Shown piece after piece: positions 55,013 through 63,750 of a stretch of 64,000 nucleotides of DNA (its first letter is position 1; each line of letters opens with the position of its first letter). This stretch comes from Cyanobium sp. AMD-g (GTDB lineage Bacteria > Cyanobacteriota > Cyanobacteriia > PCC-6307 > Cyanobiaceae). The stretch is from positions 496,001 to 560,000 of the forward strand of contig NZ_JAGQCW010000001.1 of the NCBI RefSeq assembly GCF_024346395.1, read 5' to 3'. Below the pieces are notes generated by a model. It was given only the letters and a program-made list of their open reading frames with translations. It was not told the DNA's origin and ran no database searches. Position numbers and translations under genes: made by a program.

Positions 55013-56554
55013 TCAACCGATGCCCAGCAGGACGTGAGTGAAGGCCTGCCCACCCATGGCCAGTTCGGTGGCCAGCAGGGCAACGAAACCCAGCATGGCC
55101 ATCCGGCCGTTGAAGGTCTCAGCGCGCGCATTGAAGCCCCAGCCGCCTGCAGCACGGACCACATCCCGGCGGGGCTCGCTGGTCAACGGCTCGGGGCGAG
55201 CCCCACTTTCACTGGTATCGGTGCTTCGGCGGCGTGGGCGTACCAGCAAGCCATCCTTCGGGGAGGGGCTGGGAATGACCATGAGTGTCAGGTCCTGACC
55301 AGGCTCCAGGCCAAAACGCAGCTGCTTGAGAAGCCCCACCGCCAGCAGCCGGATTTCCAGCTCCGCCAGAGCCTTGCCCAGGCAGACGCGCTCACCACCG
55401 CCATAGGGCAACAGAAACACGTTCGTGTCTGGCTCGAGATGCCGCTGGGGCCGAAAGGCGGCCAGATCCGCAGGGTCAGCGCCGTGGCGGTGGCTGGCGG
55501 TGATGCTCACCTGCACCACCCGGTCGGCCGGCACCAGCACACCCGCCAGGGCGATGGGCTCGCGGGTACGGCGAAAGAAGCCCCCCACCGGCGGGGTCAG
55601 CCGCATCACCTCCTTCACCACCGCATCCAGACGCGGCGCCCGTTGAGCGTCGTAAGCCATCGCGGCATCCCCCTCTTCAGGTGGCCAGGACAAGCCGTCG
55701 AGCTCCTGAAGCAGCCACCCCAGTTCGGCGGGATGCTGCAGCAGGGTCAGCAACAGGCAACTCAGCGAGGAGGCGGTGGTTTCATAGCCGGCGAACAGCA
55801 GCAGCAACAGCTGCTCCGCCACGTCATCGTCGGCGAGGGGGAGGCCAGCTTCATCGAGGCCCCCGGCCAGCAGATCAAGGCCACCAGCGGCGAGGGGCGC
55901 TCCCGAGGCCGCAGCGGCCTGGGCCTTCTGGAGCACAGAGCCGAGGCGCCGCAACAGGCGCTTGCGGGCCTGACGGGCGCGGGCGAACGGGCTGCCGGGC
56001 AGGGCGAAGGGGAGGGAGAACAGGCCCTGGCACCAGGTTTCGAAATCCTCGAACAGGGCATCGCGATCGGCACCATCGAGCCCCAGCACGGTGGTGGCGA
56101 TGACGCTGAAGGCAAAGCGCCGCAACCGTGGCACCAGCGCGACGGGCACTGGCGCCGCCAGAAGATCCTGGTTGAGTCCCTCCACCAACGCCACGATCGC
56201 CGGGCTGTAGCGCCTCAGGGCCGCGGAAGCGAACAGCTGACCCACCACGCGACGACGGGCCTTGTGTTCGGCGCCATTACGGTTGGCCAGGGACAGCGGC
56301 CCCAACAACTGACGCACACTGTCCGGCCACCAGCCCTGGAGTGCGTCGCCCTGGGCGAACAGGTCGGCGATCGCCTGCTCGCCGCGGATGAACACGGTGC
56401 GCTGGCCCAGCAGGCTGGTTTCGTAAACGTCCCCGTAGCGCTCGAAGCGAGAGCGGGCGAAATCAGGATCGCGAAGAAAGGCGAGGGTCTCGAACACGCC
56501 AGCCATCGCTGGGGTGGAGGGGACGGGCCGAAGGCCGGCGGGATCGAGGGGCAC
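55013..56554 (-). CDS. cytochrome P450 with C-terminal Hlip chlorophyll-binding helix (fusion)
   Basis: 513 residues. Residues 1-440 are a complete bacterial-type P450: I-helix oxygen-activation motif FAGYETTA (254-261), ExxR (E315-R318), FRPQRHLEP region (368-376) and haem loop LPYGGGERVCLGKALAELE with axial Cys-391. A polar Arg/Ser/Pro linker (441-468) leads to residues 469-513: WGFNARAETFNGRMAMLGF, VALLATELAMGGQAFTH. That is a full Hlip/CAB helix, with Glu-479, Asn-482 and Arg-484 as pigment-ligand residues. The whole is one frame without stops. The Hlip part would insert in the thylakoid and bind chlorophyll/carotenoid, holding the P450 on the stromal side. CYP110/CYP120-like substrates (fatty acids, retinoids, carotenoid products) are possible; not determined. 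ATG at 56554; ATG at 56506 is less likely. Confidence 0.92.
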   Translation of the reverse strand: MPLDPAGLRPVPSTPAMAGVFETLAFLRDPDFARSRFERYGDVYETSLLGQRTVFIRGEQAIADLFAQGDALQGWWPDSVRQLLGPLSLANRNGAEHKARRRVVGQLFASAALRRYSPAIVALVEGLNQDLLAAPVPVALVPRLRRFAFSVIATTVLGLDGADRDALFEDFETWCQGLFSLPFALPGSPFARARQARKRLLRRLGSVLQKAQAAAASGAPLAAGGLDLLAGGLDEAGLPLADDDVAEQLLLLLFAGYETTASSLSCLLLTLLQHPAELGWLLQELDGLSWPPEEGDAAMAYDAQRAPRLDAVVKEVMRLTPPVGGFFRRTREPIALAGVLVPADRVVQVSITASHRHGADPADLAAFRPQRHLEPDTNVFLLPYGGGERVCLGKALAELEIRLLAVGLLKQLRFGLEPGQDLTLMVIPSPSPKDGLLVRPRRRSTDTSESGARPEPLTSEPRRDVVRAAGGWGFNARAETFNGRMAMLGFVALLATELAMGGQAFTHVLLGIG

Positions 56555-56744
56555 GCGACGTCGTCCTGGTTGGCCCCCAGGCTGGCAGCCAGGCGCTGAC
56601 GGTGCGACGCCACGGGCGAGACTCTCCTCGGAGGTCTGCAGCCGCTACGGCGGGAGAGCATTCCGGAGGCCCTGCGTCGCAGAGACCGTCATGGGTTGTC
56701 AGGCGATTGTGCCCTGAATCGTGGATCAGGACGTGCTCCATGGA

Positions 56745-57160
56745 TGCAGGACAACGTGCCGCTCCACGCCACTGCCTTGGCACACGACACGATCCTCTCA
56801 TTGGCTCCGCTGCTGCTGATCGCCATGGCGGTCGCAAGATCCGTCTTTGGTGAAGAGGCCGCTCGGGGAGAGCAGGTGCGTCAGATCCAGGGACTGGTGG
56901 ACAAGGAGGGCGCCGTAGCGATTCAAGCGAAGATTGAGAATGCCAGTCGCGCTGGATCCGGAGGCGTGCTGGCCTCGGTGGTCGGGTTCTTGCTGTTGCT
57001 GCTGGGGCCTCGGGGGTGTTTGGTCAGCTGCCAATGGCCCTGAACACGCACTGGGATATGGAACCAAACCCAGGGCGCAATTGGCACGACATTCTGAATT
57101 CAAGGTTTCTTTCGTATGCCATGGTTCTGGTCATTGGCTGTCTGCCAGCCTCTACATCGG
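56745..57160 (+). pseudogene. YihY/BrkB (UPF0761) membrane protein, frameshifted and truncated
   Basis: A first frame reads VPLHATALAHDTILSLAPLL, LIAMAVARSVFGEEAARGEQ and GGVLASVVGFLLLLLG; near 57012-57020 it shifts, and the next frame continues GQLPMALNTHWDMEPNPGRN and WHDILNSRFLSYAMVLVIG. Together they match the N-terminal third of YihY/BrkB family membrane proteins. The start region and the last two thirds are missing, so the gene is dead. Confidence 0.75.
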
Positions 57161-57710
57161 CAACAGCCGCTGTGACTCCACCTACCGAGCAGCAGGCTGA
57201 CTGGTGGATCTGCTGCTCTGGATTTCCATTCGACGCAGATTCTATTGATCGGTTCTGAATTCACCCAGGTCACTTCACGCCGTCGGGGAAAACTCAGACA
57301 GCCATCGCAAGAGGCGATGGTTGATCGGGAGTTCCGCAGCTATCGCGCCACTGCCAGTTGACGTCTTGGAAGCAGGAGCCGCCCTCCTTGCCGGTTGCGA
57401 CAAGCCAGCAAACCATTCACTGGCTGAAAACACTGACCAGAAGGGAATCTACATGAAACGGCATCGCCAGAGATGCCGCGTGCGCTCTTTAAAAGATGTC
57501 ATGACGGTCAAAGGCCAATCACAGATCAGAAGCTGGCAACAGGTTCGATGGCTCAGCGATGCGCGTGGATGCATGGTCGCTGCACATCATTCCCATGAGA
57601 ATTGACATCAAGACTGTATTGATGTCCATTCTTTCAATGGCCCTTTCAAATCCGATGATCCAACCCCGGACACTGCTCGGAGCCAAAGCAGAGAACGTCC
57701 CTGGAGGCCA
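57161..57710. other. intergenic stretch without a recognisable gene
   Basis: About 550 bases, richer in A/T than the core genome. Short open frames occur, but none has a family motif, signal peptide or convincing start. It probably contains decayed sequence from the BrkB pseudogene side. Confidence 0.5.
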
Positions 57711-58496
57711 TCACGCGGATAGAAAGTCCTGGGATCTCAGGATACTGTGCAGCTTGACCTCCGTCTCCAGCAGGCAGGCATGACCGCTCTTTGGCAACAG
57801 CGCGGTCTTGGCTTTAGGAAGGTACTTGGCGATTCGCCGTGCCTCTGCCACAGAAGGGAGCAGTCGATCTGAGCCTGAGGCCACAATCAAGACAGGCTGC
57901 TCAATGCGCTCAAGCGGCAGGTCCTCCAATGCGAATTGACGGAGCAAGGACAATCTCCAGGCGGCGCTGGATGGCGAGACCGATACCATGGCCTCCAGCA
58001 GAGCCGTTTGATTTGATATCGATACCCGTTGAGGTTCGATGAGAAACGGGAGCAGACTCAAGGTGGAAAGGCGATACAGGGAACCTGGTAACCACCTGGC
58101 GAATGAAGCGCCCATCTCCATCCAGGGTTGACGTCTTGCCGATGAGGCCGGATTGACCAACACCAGGCGATCACAGAGGCGAGGATGGTTGGCAGCAAGA
58201 TGCAAGGCAAGACAACCACCAAAAGACTCACCGCAAAGAACGATGGGACGTGAAGGCGCTTGTTGCTTTTCGCTCTTGATCCAATGAACGACCCGTTCCG
58301 TCAACCCGTTCCAGTCCGTGAGGTCGTTGGCTGGAATCGACAAGCTGCAGATATCAAAGTCTGACTTCAAAGTGCCCATTTGCGACTGCAATAACTTGCC
58401 GCTTCCATCCATCCCTGGCAGAAAGACAAACTTCGGAAGACTTGGCTTCGAACCCTTGGTGGTCTGGAGCCCAAGGGTTGTGTTCACAGTTGGCAT
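57711..58496 (-). CDS. alpha/beta-hydrolase, phytyl-ester-synthase-like half
   Basis: 261 residues: FVFLPGMDGSGKLLQSQM (oxyanion hole), CGESFGGCLALHLA (nucleophile Ser), SGSDRLLPSVAEA (acid) and KSGHACLLETE (His). The motif GMDGSG and overall layout match the N-terminal hydrolase half of plant phytyl ester synthases and the cyanobacterial Slr2103-type enzymes. An acyltransferase like their C-terminal half is encoded 16 bases upstream. Codon use is AT-richer than the core genome. Confidence 0.85.
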   Translation of the reverse strand: MPTVNTTLGLQTTKGSKPSLPKFVFLPGMDGSGKLLQSQMGTLKSDFDICSLSIPANDLTDWNGLTERVVHWIKSEKQQAPSRPIVLCGESFGGCLALHLAANHPRLCDRLVLVNPASSARRQPWMEMGASFARWLPGSLYRLSTLSLLPFLIEPQRVSISNQTALLEAMVSVSPSSAAWRLSLLRQFALEDLPLERIEQPVLIVASGSDRLLPSVAEARRIAKYLPKAKTALLPKSGHACLLETEVKLHSILRSQDFLSA

Positions 58497-58512
58497 AGGG
58501 AGTGACGTTCAA

Positions 58513-59265
58513 TCATTGAAAGCCCAAACGAAGTAACCCAGCGACCTGCTCCATGCATGCATGGGTCAACGCTTTCGCCATCGCACCTGCGCGTCGACCG
58601 CCATAGTGCTGTCGTTGCACCTCATCAATCCACACAGGGTAACCAATCAGAAGGTGCACGCGGCGATAGACAACAGCGGAATGCCAGCCGCCGCAGTTGA
58701 ACAGAGGTTCCGTGGGGTCAAACAGATTGAACAGCTTCAATGGTGCGAGCCGATGCTTGTCTTCTTGTGTTGATGCGATGGCCACTGGCAGGATGGCCAA
58801 ATCACGAACCTGTGCTCCCAGGGCCAGATGGGCAAAACCACGATGGAAGGGGCTGAGCTGATTCGCCCGCTTGACCTGAACCATTGGCTGTGCGCCCTCA
58901 GGAAAGATGCCCACGGCCTGTCCTGACTGTAAGAATTCAACTGACTTGCGGAAGAACTGATGTTGCCTTTCGCCAGGTGCATCGAGAGGAAAGGCTCCCA
59001 TCGCCGATACCATCTCCCGCAAGACAGGAACGCGGCTCATGTAATGGTGGCAAGCAAACCGGACCGGACGGTTCAGGGCTGCCATCAGCAGGGGGGCATC
59101 CAACAAGCTGCGGTGGTTGCTTACAACCAAGATGCTTTTGGTTGTGGGAATCCGCTCAGGATGATGCAGAGATACCTTCGTGCCAACGGCGCCAAGCAAG
59201 CTCCGGGAGACGTTCAAAGGAGTCTCTCGATTGATGCCAAGCTCAGGAATAGCTACATTCACCAC
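58513..59265 (-). CDS. LPLAT-type acyltransferase (PlsC/DGAT2-like)
   Basis: 250 residues. The H-x4-D motif is SNHRSLLDAP and the second block FPEGAQP; both are diagnostic of lysophospholipid acyltransferases. Other parts: RPVRFACHHYMSRVPVLREM, MGAFPLDAPGERQ, FHRGFAHLALGA. Directly upstream of the alpha/beta-hydrolase gene on the same strand, giving the two halves of a phytyl-ester-synthase-like enzyme as separate proteins. Probably makes acyl esters of lipid alcohols (phytol, plastoquinol or glycerolipids). Confidence 0.86.
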   Translation of the reverse strand: MVNVAIPELGINRETPLNVSRSLLGAVGTKVSLHHPERIPTTKSILVVSNHRSLLDAPLLMAALNRPVRFACHHYMSRVPVLREMVSAMGAFPLDAPGERQHQFFRKSVEFLQSGQAVGIFPEGAQPMVQVKRANQLSPFHRGFAHLALGAQVRDLAILPVAIASTQEDKHRLAPLKLFNLFDPTEPLFNCGGWHSAVVYRRVHLLIGYPVWIDEVQRQHYGGRRAGAMAKALTHACMEQVAGLLRLGFQ

Positions 59266-60031
59266 GTATCGACTGTTCTACCCCGGGCAATGACTCCTCA
59301 TTCATCATAGGCAGAAGCCATCCTCGACGCACCGGCGGGAGACCGCCACATCGAGAGGGGTTCCACCCATGATCCACTCCTTGATCCGCAACGACAGAAA
59401 GGTGGCCATCGTGAACCTCCTGACCGGACATGATCTGTGCGGCGCATCCTGCAGGCAACGGCCTGGGCCAGTCACCCTGGTTCCATGACCCGCCGCAGCA
59501 CAAACCCAGTCGAGGATGCTGCGATCGAAACGAACGCGACGTGCGATAGCACCAAAACAGCCAAGCCATCGCTGCTCCACCAGGGCAGCGCTGTCGTCTA
59601 CCGCCAGTACCTGAAGCCGTGGGATGCGTGGGCCGAACTTGTTCGTGAGCGGGCCTGCCTCCAGGAATCGTTCAGGAAGGCTGTGGTTCTGCAGGACTAT
59701 GGGGACGTGGGAACGATCTCAAGCGTTGCTGAAAGATGGACATCCTCATCTTGTTGGCGACAGTGTCGAGAGGCTTGAGAGGTGTTGACACGATCATCTC
59801 CAGGAGCGCTGCAGACAACCTTCTGTTCGGTTTATCATCTGATCGATGTGTCAGAGACCGGCGCTGCCCAATCCATGCCATCCAGACATCCTGGCCGTGA
59901 AGCAGCGGCTGGAAGAGCATGTGCTCACGGAAACAAGGGCCATGGAAACAACGTAGCCATCCGCCTGCCCTCCTAGCCTCCTTCAGGCTTCCGTCTCTCG
60001 TTCTCCTCATTCCACCCATCACGATCGCGCC
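59266..60031. other. long intergenic stretch, no convincing gene
   Basis: About 766 bases of mixed composition between the acyltransferase start and cynS. Open frames of 34-110 codons exist on both strands, but none shows a family motif; some minus-strand frames simply run antisense into cynS. It should hold the acyltransferase promoter (minus strand) and the cynS promoter. I see no GTA-N8-TAC NtcA box in the last 70 bases before cynS. Confidence 0.45.
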
Positions 60032-60478
60032 ATGAGCCCACTGACTCCTCTCAGCCAAACCCTGCTGGGCGCCAAGCGCCGTAAAGGCGTTAGTTTCGCC
60101 GAGCTTGAAAGACTTCTCCAACGTGATGAGGTATGGATAGCCAGTTTGCTTTACGGACAGGCCACGGCCTCTCCAGAGGAAGCACAAACACTTCTGGCGG
60201 CCCTGGATCTGGATCCAAATCTGGCCAATGAACTGACAATCCCTCCCGTGAAGGGTTGCCTGGATCCGGAGCTCCCAACCGATCCATTGATTTATCGCTT
60301 CTATGAAATCATGCAAGTGTATGGTCTTCCGCTAAAAGATGTGATCCAGGAAAAGTTCGGTGATGGTATCATGAGTGCCATCGACTTCACCATGGAGGTT
60401 GACAAAGTGGAAGATCCGGCCGGCACCAGGGTCAAAGTCAGCATGTGCGGAAAGTTTCTGCCCTACAAGAAGTGGTAA
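60032..60478 (+). CDS. cynS: cyanate hydratase (cyanase)
   Basis: 148 residues, the usual length. Active-site residues are in [12 protein letters not shown] (Arg and Glu) and [10 protein letters not shown] (Ser); the C-terminal GKFLPYKKW is typical. It converts cyanate and bicarbonate to ammonia and CO2. In many cyanobacteria cynS follows the cynABD transporter genes; none is present here, so the gene stands alone between a gap and a transposase remnant. AT-richer codons suggest acquisition with the surrounding accessory patch. Confidence 0.95.
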   Translation: MSPLTPLSQTLLGAKRRKGVSFAELERLLQRDEVWIASLLYGQATASPEEAQTLLAALDLDPNLANELTIPPVKGCLDPELPTDPLIYRFYEIMQVYGLPLKDVIQEKFGDGIMSAIDFTMEVDKVEDPAGTRVKVSMCGKFLPYKKW

Positions 60479-60611
60479 TCAGAACTGAAGCGATCAAAAG
60501 CCGGATTCGGTAACACCAGGCTGGTCATCTGGTCTCGGCCCTAGCGGCCCGAAGACGTTTCGATCCTGAGCAGAACTCGGAACCTCATTGACACTGGCCT
60601 CATGCCGACCT

Positions 60612-60623
60612 GGGGGGGGGGGG
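60612..60623. repeat. G12 homopolymer
   Basis: Twelve consecutive G residues lie between cynS and the transposase remnant. Such tracts slip readily in replication and also cause sequencing errors; no gene is read across this one. Confidence 0.8.
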
Positions 60624-60754
60624 AGATGGTTTCACATTTTTGGATCAGGGTCCATCTCAACCTCTGAGGCGGAGCACCACCCCTGCGAGGGCCTCCCACC
60701 GTTGGCGAGGCCTTGCCCGAATGTCCGAGGACGATCTGGTTGAGCGGCCGGGGC

Positions 60755-61266
60755 AATCAGCTGGCGCTCTGCACATCCAAACGACGGGCAGGCGGCCGCC
60801 AGGCGGCAGCGTCCTGATCCACTGGATGGGGTGTGGGCGCCCTTGCTGCTGCCGCGGCTGGAGCGCCATCCGGCCCTGACACCCACCAGCTTGCTGGAGC
60901 ACCTGCAGGAGCAACAGCCTGATGGTGATGGTCCCACTGGCGTACCAGCCTGGGAACATCGGCTTCTGCGACATCACCAAGGTCAAGCGGGTGGCCATCA
61001 CCCTGCGGGGAGAGCCCTTCCAGCCCCTGCTGTTCCACGACCGCCTGGCCTGGAGCGGTGGGTGCTACGGCCGGGTGATCCACGGCAGCGAGAGCTATCT
61101 GGCCCTCTCCGAGGGGCTGCAGAACGCTCTGGCGGCCTGTGGTGGAGCGCCCCGCGACCGGGCCCACTGCGCCCATTTCCGGCTCTCCCCCAGCCGGAAC
61201 AACCTGGTGGCAATCAACACTGATGAATCCCAGCCACCACCCTCATCCGTGGCGGTGTTGCGGTAG
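60755..61266 (+). pseudogene. IS21-type transposase (istA-like) remnant with frameshifts
   Basis: Three successive frames give one degraded transposase: GRRPPGGSVLIHWMGCG, then LPRLERHPALTPTSLLEHLQ, then YQPGNIGFCDITKVKRVAIT, LRGEPFQPLLFHDRLAWSGG and SYLALSEGLQNALAACGG. This is the region around the first catalytic Asp (GFCD) of IS21-family IstA. The part carrying the second Asp and the Glu is deleted: GGAP runs straight into LSPSRNN. No terminal inverted repeats or IstB partner were seen. Confidence 0.72.
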
Positions 61267-61344
61267 ACGGCAAGCCCGTGGCCAGTGCAGGTGATCGGTG
61301 CTCCGGTCCGTGTACGTTGATGGGTCCAAGGTGAGACCAGTCTC

Positions 61345-63750
61345 ATGCTGAGGGTGGGGAAGGGCCGGCAGCAACCATCCCCGGCGGCTCCGGACAGCCG
61401 TCGCAGGGTCTTGGTGCTGCATGTGGCACTGGTCGGGCTGTTCCTGCTCGATCTTGCTCTGCCGCGAAACATCCCGCTGCTGCCCTACTACTTCCTGGTG
61501 GTGGTCCTCTCAGCGAGCCTGGCGACGCCACGCCAGATGGTCCCTCTGGTTGTTCAGGCCTTTGGGCTGGCGATCATCTCCGGCCTGTACTGGAGCTTCT
61601 TCCCTTCGGTCGACTACGCCACCCGACTGCTGGCGCTCAGCGGCGTGGCGGCTGTGGCCGTGCTGCTCTCGGCCCAGCGCTGCCGGGAAACGGCCCTGCG
61701 GCACCAAAGCGAGCAGACCCTGAATCTCACGCTTGACAACGCCGCAGCCGGCGTGGTTCTGGCGGATGCAAGCGGCCGGTTGCTGCGCGTCAATCCCGCC
61801 CTCTGCGACATTCTCGGCCGTGACGCCCAGACCCTGCTCACGCTCTCCTGGCCTGAGATCAGCCATCCCGACGACATCGCCCGCGAGCAGCCACTGGTGG
61901 AGGCGATGCTGGCGAACCGGCGTGATAACTACCGGCTCAAGAAGCGGTATCTGCGCGGCGATGGCAGCACCATCTGGGTGGATCTGAGCGTTTCGTGTGT
62001 GCGTGGCCCCGACGGGCCCCTGGAGTTCTTCATCGGCCAGGCCGTCGACATCTCCGCCGAGGTGGCAGCCCAGGGAGCCCTGACCAGGTCGGAGGAAACG
62101 CTGCGCCGCATCCTGGATGAATGCAGTACGGGCCTGGCGCTGTGCGCTCCGGGAACGGGGACCATCCTGCAGGCCAATTCACATCTCTGCTCCGAACTCA
62201 ACCTGACCCCAGCGGCGCTGAAGGGCAGGAGCCTGATGGATGTCGTCGGTGACCTGGAGCAGGTGTCGGCGGAGGATGCACGATCGCTCACCCCGATGAA
62301 TGAGGCCCCGCTCAAGTCACTGCTGCATGGCGACATTGATTGTTACGGGGTGCGTGTGAACCTGCTGCGGGCCGGCTTCCTGAGGGGCTGGGGTGAGCTG
62401 CAGCTCAGCAACCTCCGCGATGCCAGCGGAGCCGTGAGGCATGTGCTGGTGGAGCTCGATGACATCACCGAGGTCGTGTCCCAGACGGAGTATCTCCAGG
62501 CCGCTGCCGCCGCGGGGGTGGTGGGCATCTGGGACTGGGACGTGCCGGCCAACGTCCTCACCTGGGATCCGGTGATGTACCGGCTCTACGGCCGCAAACC
62601 GGGCGACTTCGCCGGCGCCTACCAGGCCTGGGCCGATGCGGTGCATCCGGAGGATCGGGCCTATGCGGAGGGGGAGATCCAGGCGGCCCTGCGCGGAAAG
62701 CGGGAGTACGCCCCGCGCTTCCGGGTGATCTGGCCCGATGGCTCTGTGCACCACCTCCAGGCCATCTCCAACACCACCTACGACCGCGAGGGCCAGCCCC
62801 TGCGCATGCTCGGAGTCAACTACGACGTGACGGAACTGGTGCAGACCCAGGAGCAGCTGGAGGCCGAACAGCACCGGCTCAGCGCCACCCTCGATGCCCT
62901 GCTGGATCCACACTTGATGCTTGGCCCGGTTCGCGATGACGCGGGCTCCATCGTGGATCTGCGCATCCTGCGGGCCAACCCCGCCGCCGCCGCCTACAAC
63001 CACATGGCGCTGGAGGATTTTGTCGGGGCCAGTGTGCGGCAGTTCTGGCCTGAACATGTGGGCAATGGACTGTTCGATCGCTACCTGGAGGTGCTCAGCA
63101 ACGGCGCGCCGCTGGTGCTCGACGACTTCCCCTTTCACCATGCCCAGCAGGGCGGGCTCCGCCACTTTGACATCCGCGCCGTCAAGGTGTCCGAGGAGCT
63201 GAGCGTCACCTGGCGCGATGTGAGTGAGCGGATTGCGATGGAAGAGGCGCTGGCGCGCCGGGCCGCCACCGACAGCCTTACCACCCTGCTGAACCGTGAG
63301 GAGGTGTTCGCGCAGATGGGTCGGCTCCTGGCCGACGATCGGCGCCGGGGCGGGGAACTGGCCGTGCTCTTCTGCGACCTCGATCATTTCAAGGAGGTGA
63401 ACGACAGCTACGGCCACCAGGCCGGCGATGCGGTGCTCCAGGCCATGGCCAAGCGGATCCGCTCCTGCCTGAGGGGCTCGGATCTGGCCGCACGCATCGG
63501 TGGTGATGAGCTGATGGTGGTGCTGCCTGGCTTGCAGGGTCTCCCGGATGCGCTGACCATCGCAGAGAAGTTGCGCCGCCTGGCCAGCGAAGCGGTACCG
63601 ATCCCTCAGGGACTGGTGCACATCAGCGTCAGCGTCGGCGTGGCCCTGGCCTGTGCCGGTGAATCGCCGGACGAGCTGATCGCCCGGGCCGACACGGCGA
63701 TGTACACCGCCAAGCAGCAGGGCCGCGATCAGGTTGTGGCGGTCACCTGA
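61345..63750 (+). CDS. membrane-bound PAS-GGDEF diguanylate cyclase
   Basis: 801 residues. Three or four membrane helices (about 24-112: VLHVALVGLFLLDLAL, FLVVVLSASLA, LVVQAFGLAIISGLYWSF) precede about four PAS/PAC repeats (about 120-625; for example GVVLADASGRLLRVNPALCD and IWDWDVPANVLTWDP) and a C-terminal GGDEF domain with active loop RIGGDELMVVL near 717 and a RxxD inhibitory site (RGSD) five residues before it. It should make c-di-GMP in response to a signal read by the PAS domains; no haem or flavin ligand is evident. No EAL domain. ATG at 61345. Confidence 0.93.
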   Translation: MLRVGKGRQQPSPAAPDSRRRVLVLHVALVGLFLLDLALPRNIPLLPYYFLVVVLSASLATPRQMVPLVVQAFGLAIISGLYWSFFPSVDYATRLLALSGVAAVAVLLSAQRCRETALRHQSEQTLNLTLDNAAAGVVLADASGRLLRVNPALCDILGRDAQTLLTLSWPEISHPDDIAREQPLVEAMLANRRDNYRLKKRYLRGDGSTIWVDLSVSCVRGPDGPLEFFIGQAVDISAEVAAQGALTRSEETLRRILDECSTGLALCAPGTGTILQANSHLCSELNLTPAALKGRSLMDVVGDLEQVSAEDARSLTPMNEAPLKSLLHGDIDCYGVRVNLLRAGFLRGWGELQLSNLRDASGAVRHVLVELDDITEVVSQTEYLQAAAAAGVVGIWDWDVPANVLTWDPVMYRLYGRKPGDFAGAYQAWADAVHPEDRAYAEGEIQAALRGKREYAPRFRVIWPDGSVHHLQAISNTTYDREGQPLRMLGVNYDVTELVQTQEQLEAEQHRLSATLDALLDPHLMLGPVRDDAGSIVDLRILRANPAAAAYNHMALEDFVGASVRQFWPEHVGNGLFDRYLEVLSNGAPLVLDDFPFHHAQQGGLRHFDIRAVKVSEELSVTWRDVSERIAMEEALARRAATDSLTTLLNREEVFAQMGRLLADDRRRGGELAVLFCDLDHFKEVNDSYGHQAGDAVLQAMAKRIRSCLRGSDLAARIGGDELMVVLPGLQGLPDALTIAEKLRRLASEAVPIPQGLVHISVSVGVALACAGESPDELIARADTAMYTAKQQGRDQVVAVT

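Noticed and set aside
57321-57605. 94-codon plus-strand frame in the gap after the BrkB pseudogene
   Set aside because: No family motif, no good ribosome-binding site and irregular composition.
59290-59310. Yfr1-like ACTCCTCA motif
   Set aside because: Only a partial match; the flanking stems of the Yfr1 RNA are missing.
59305-59580. 91-codon minus-strand frame ending in SRRCVEDGFCL
   Set aside because: Parts look faintly protein-like, but there is no recognisable domain and the frame overlaps other equally weak frames.
59960-60031. Possible NtcA site before cynS
   Set aside because: GTA occurs, but no TAC at the N8 distance; cynS is often NtcA-controlled, yet the sequence here does not show it.
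59672-60316. 214-codon minus-strand frame over cynS
   Set aside because: Mostly antisense to the well-supported cyanase gene and without family similarity.
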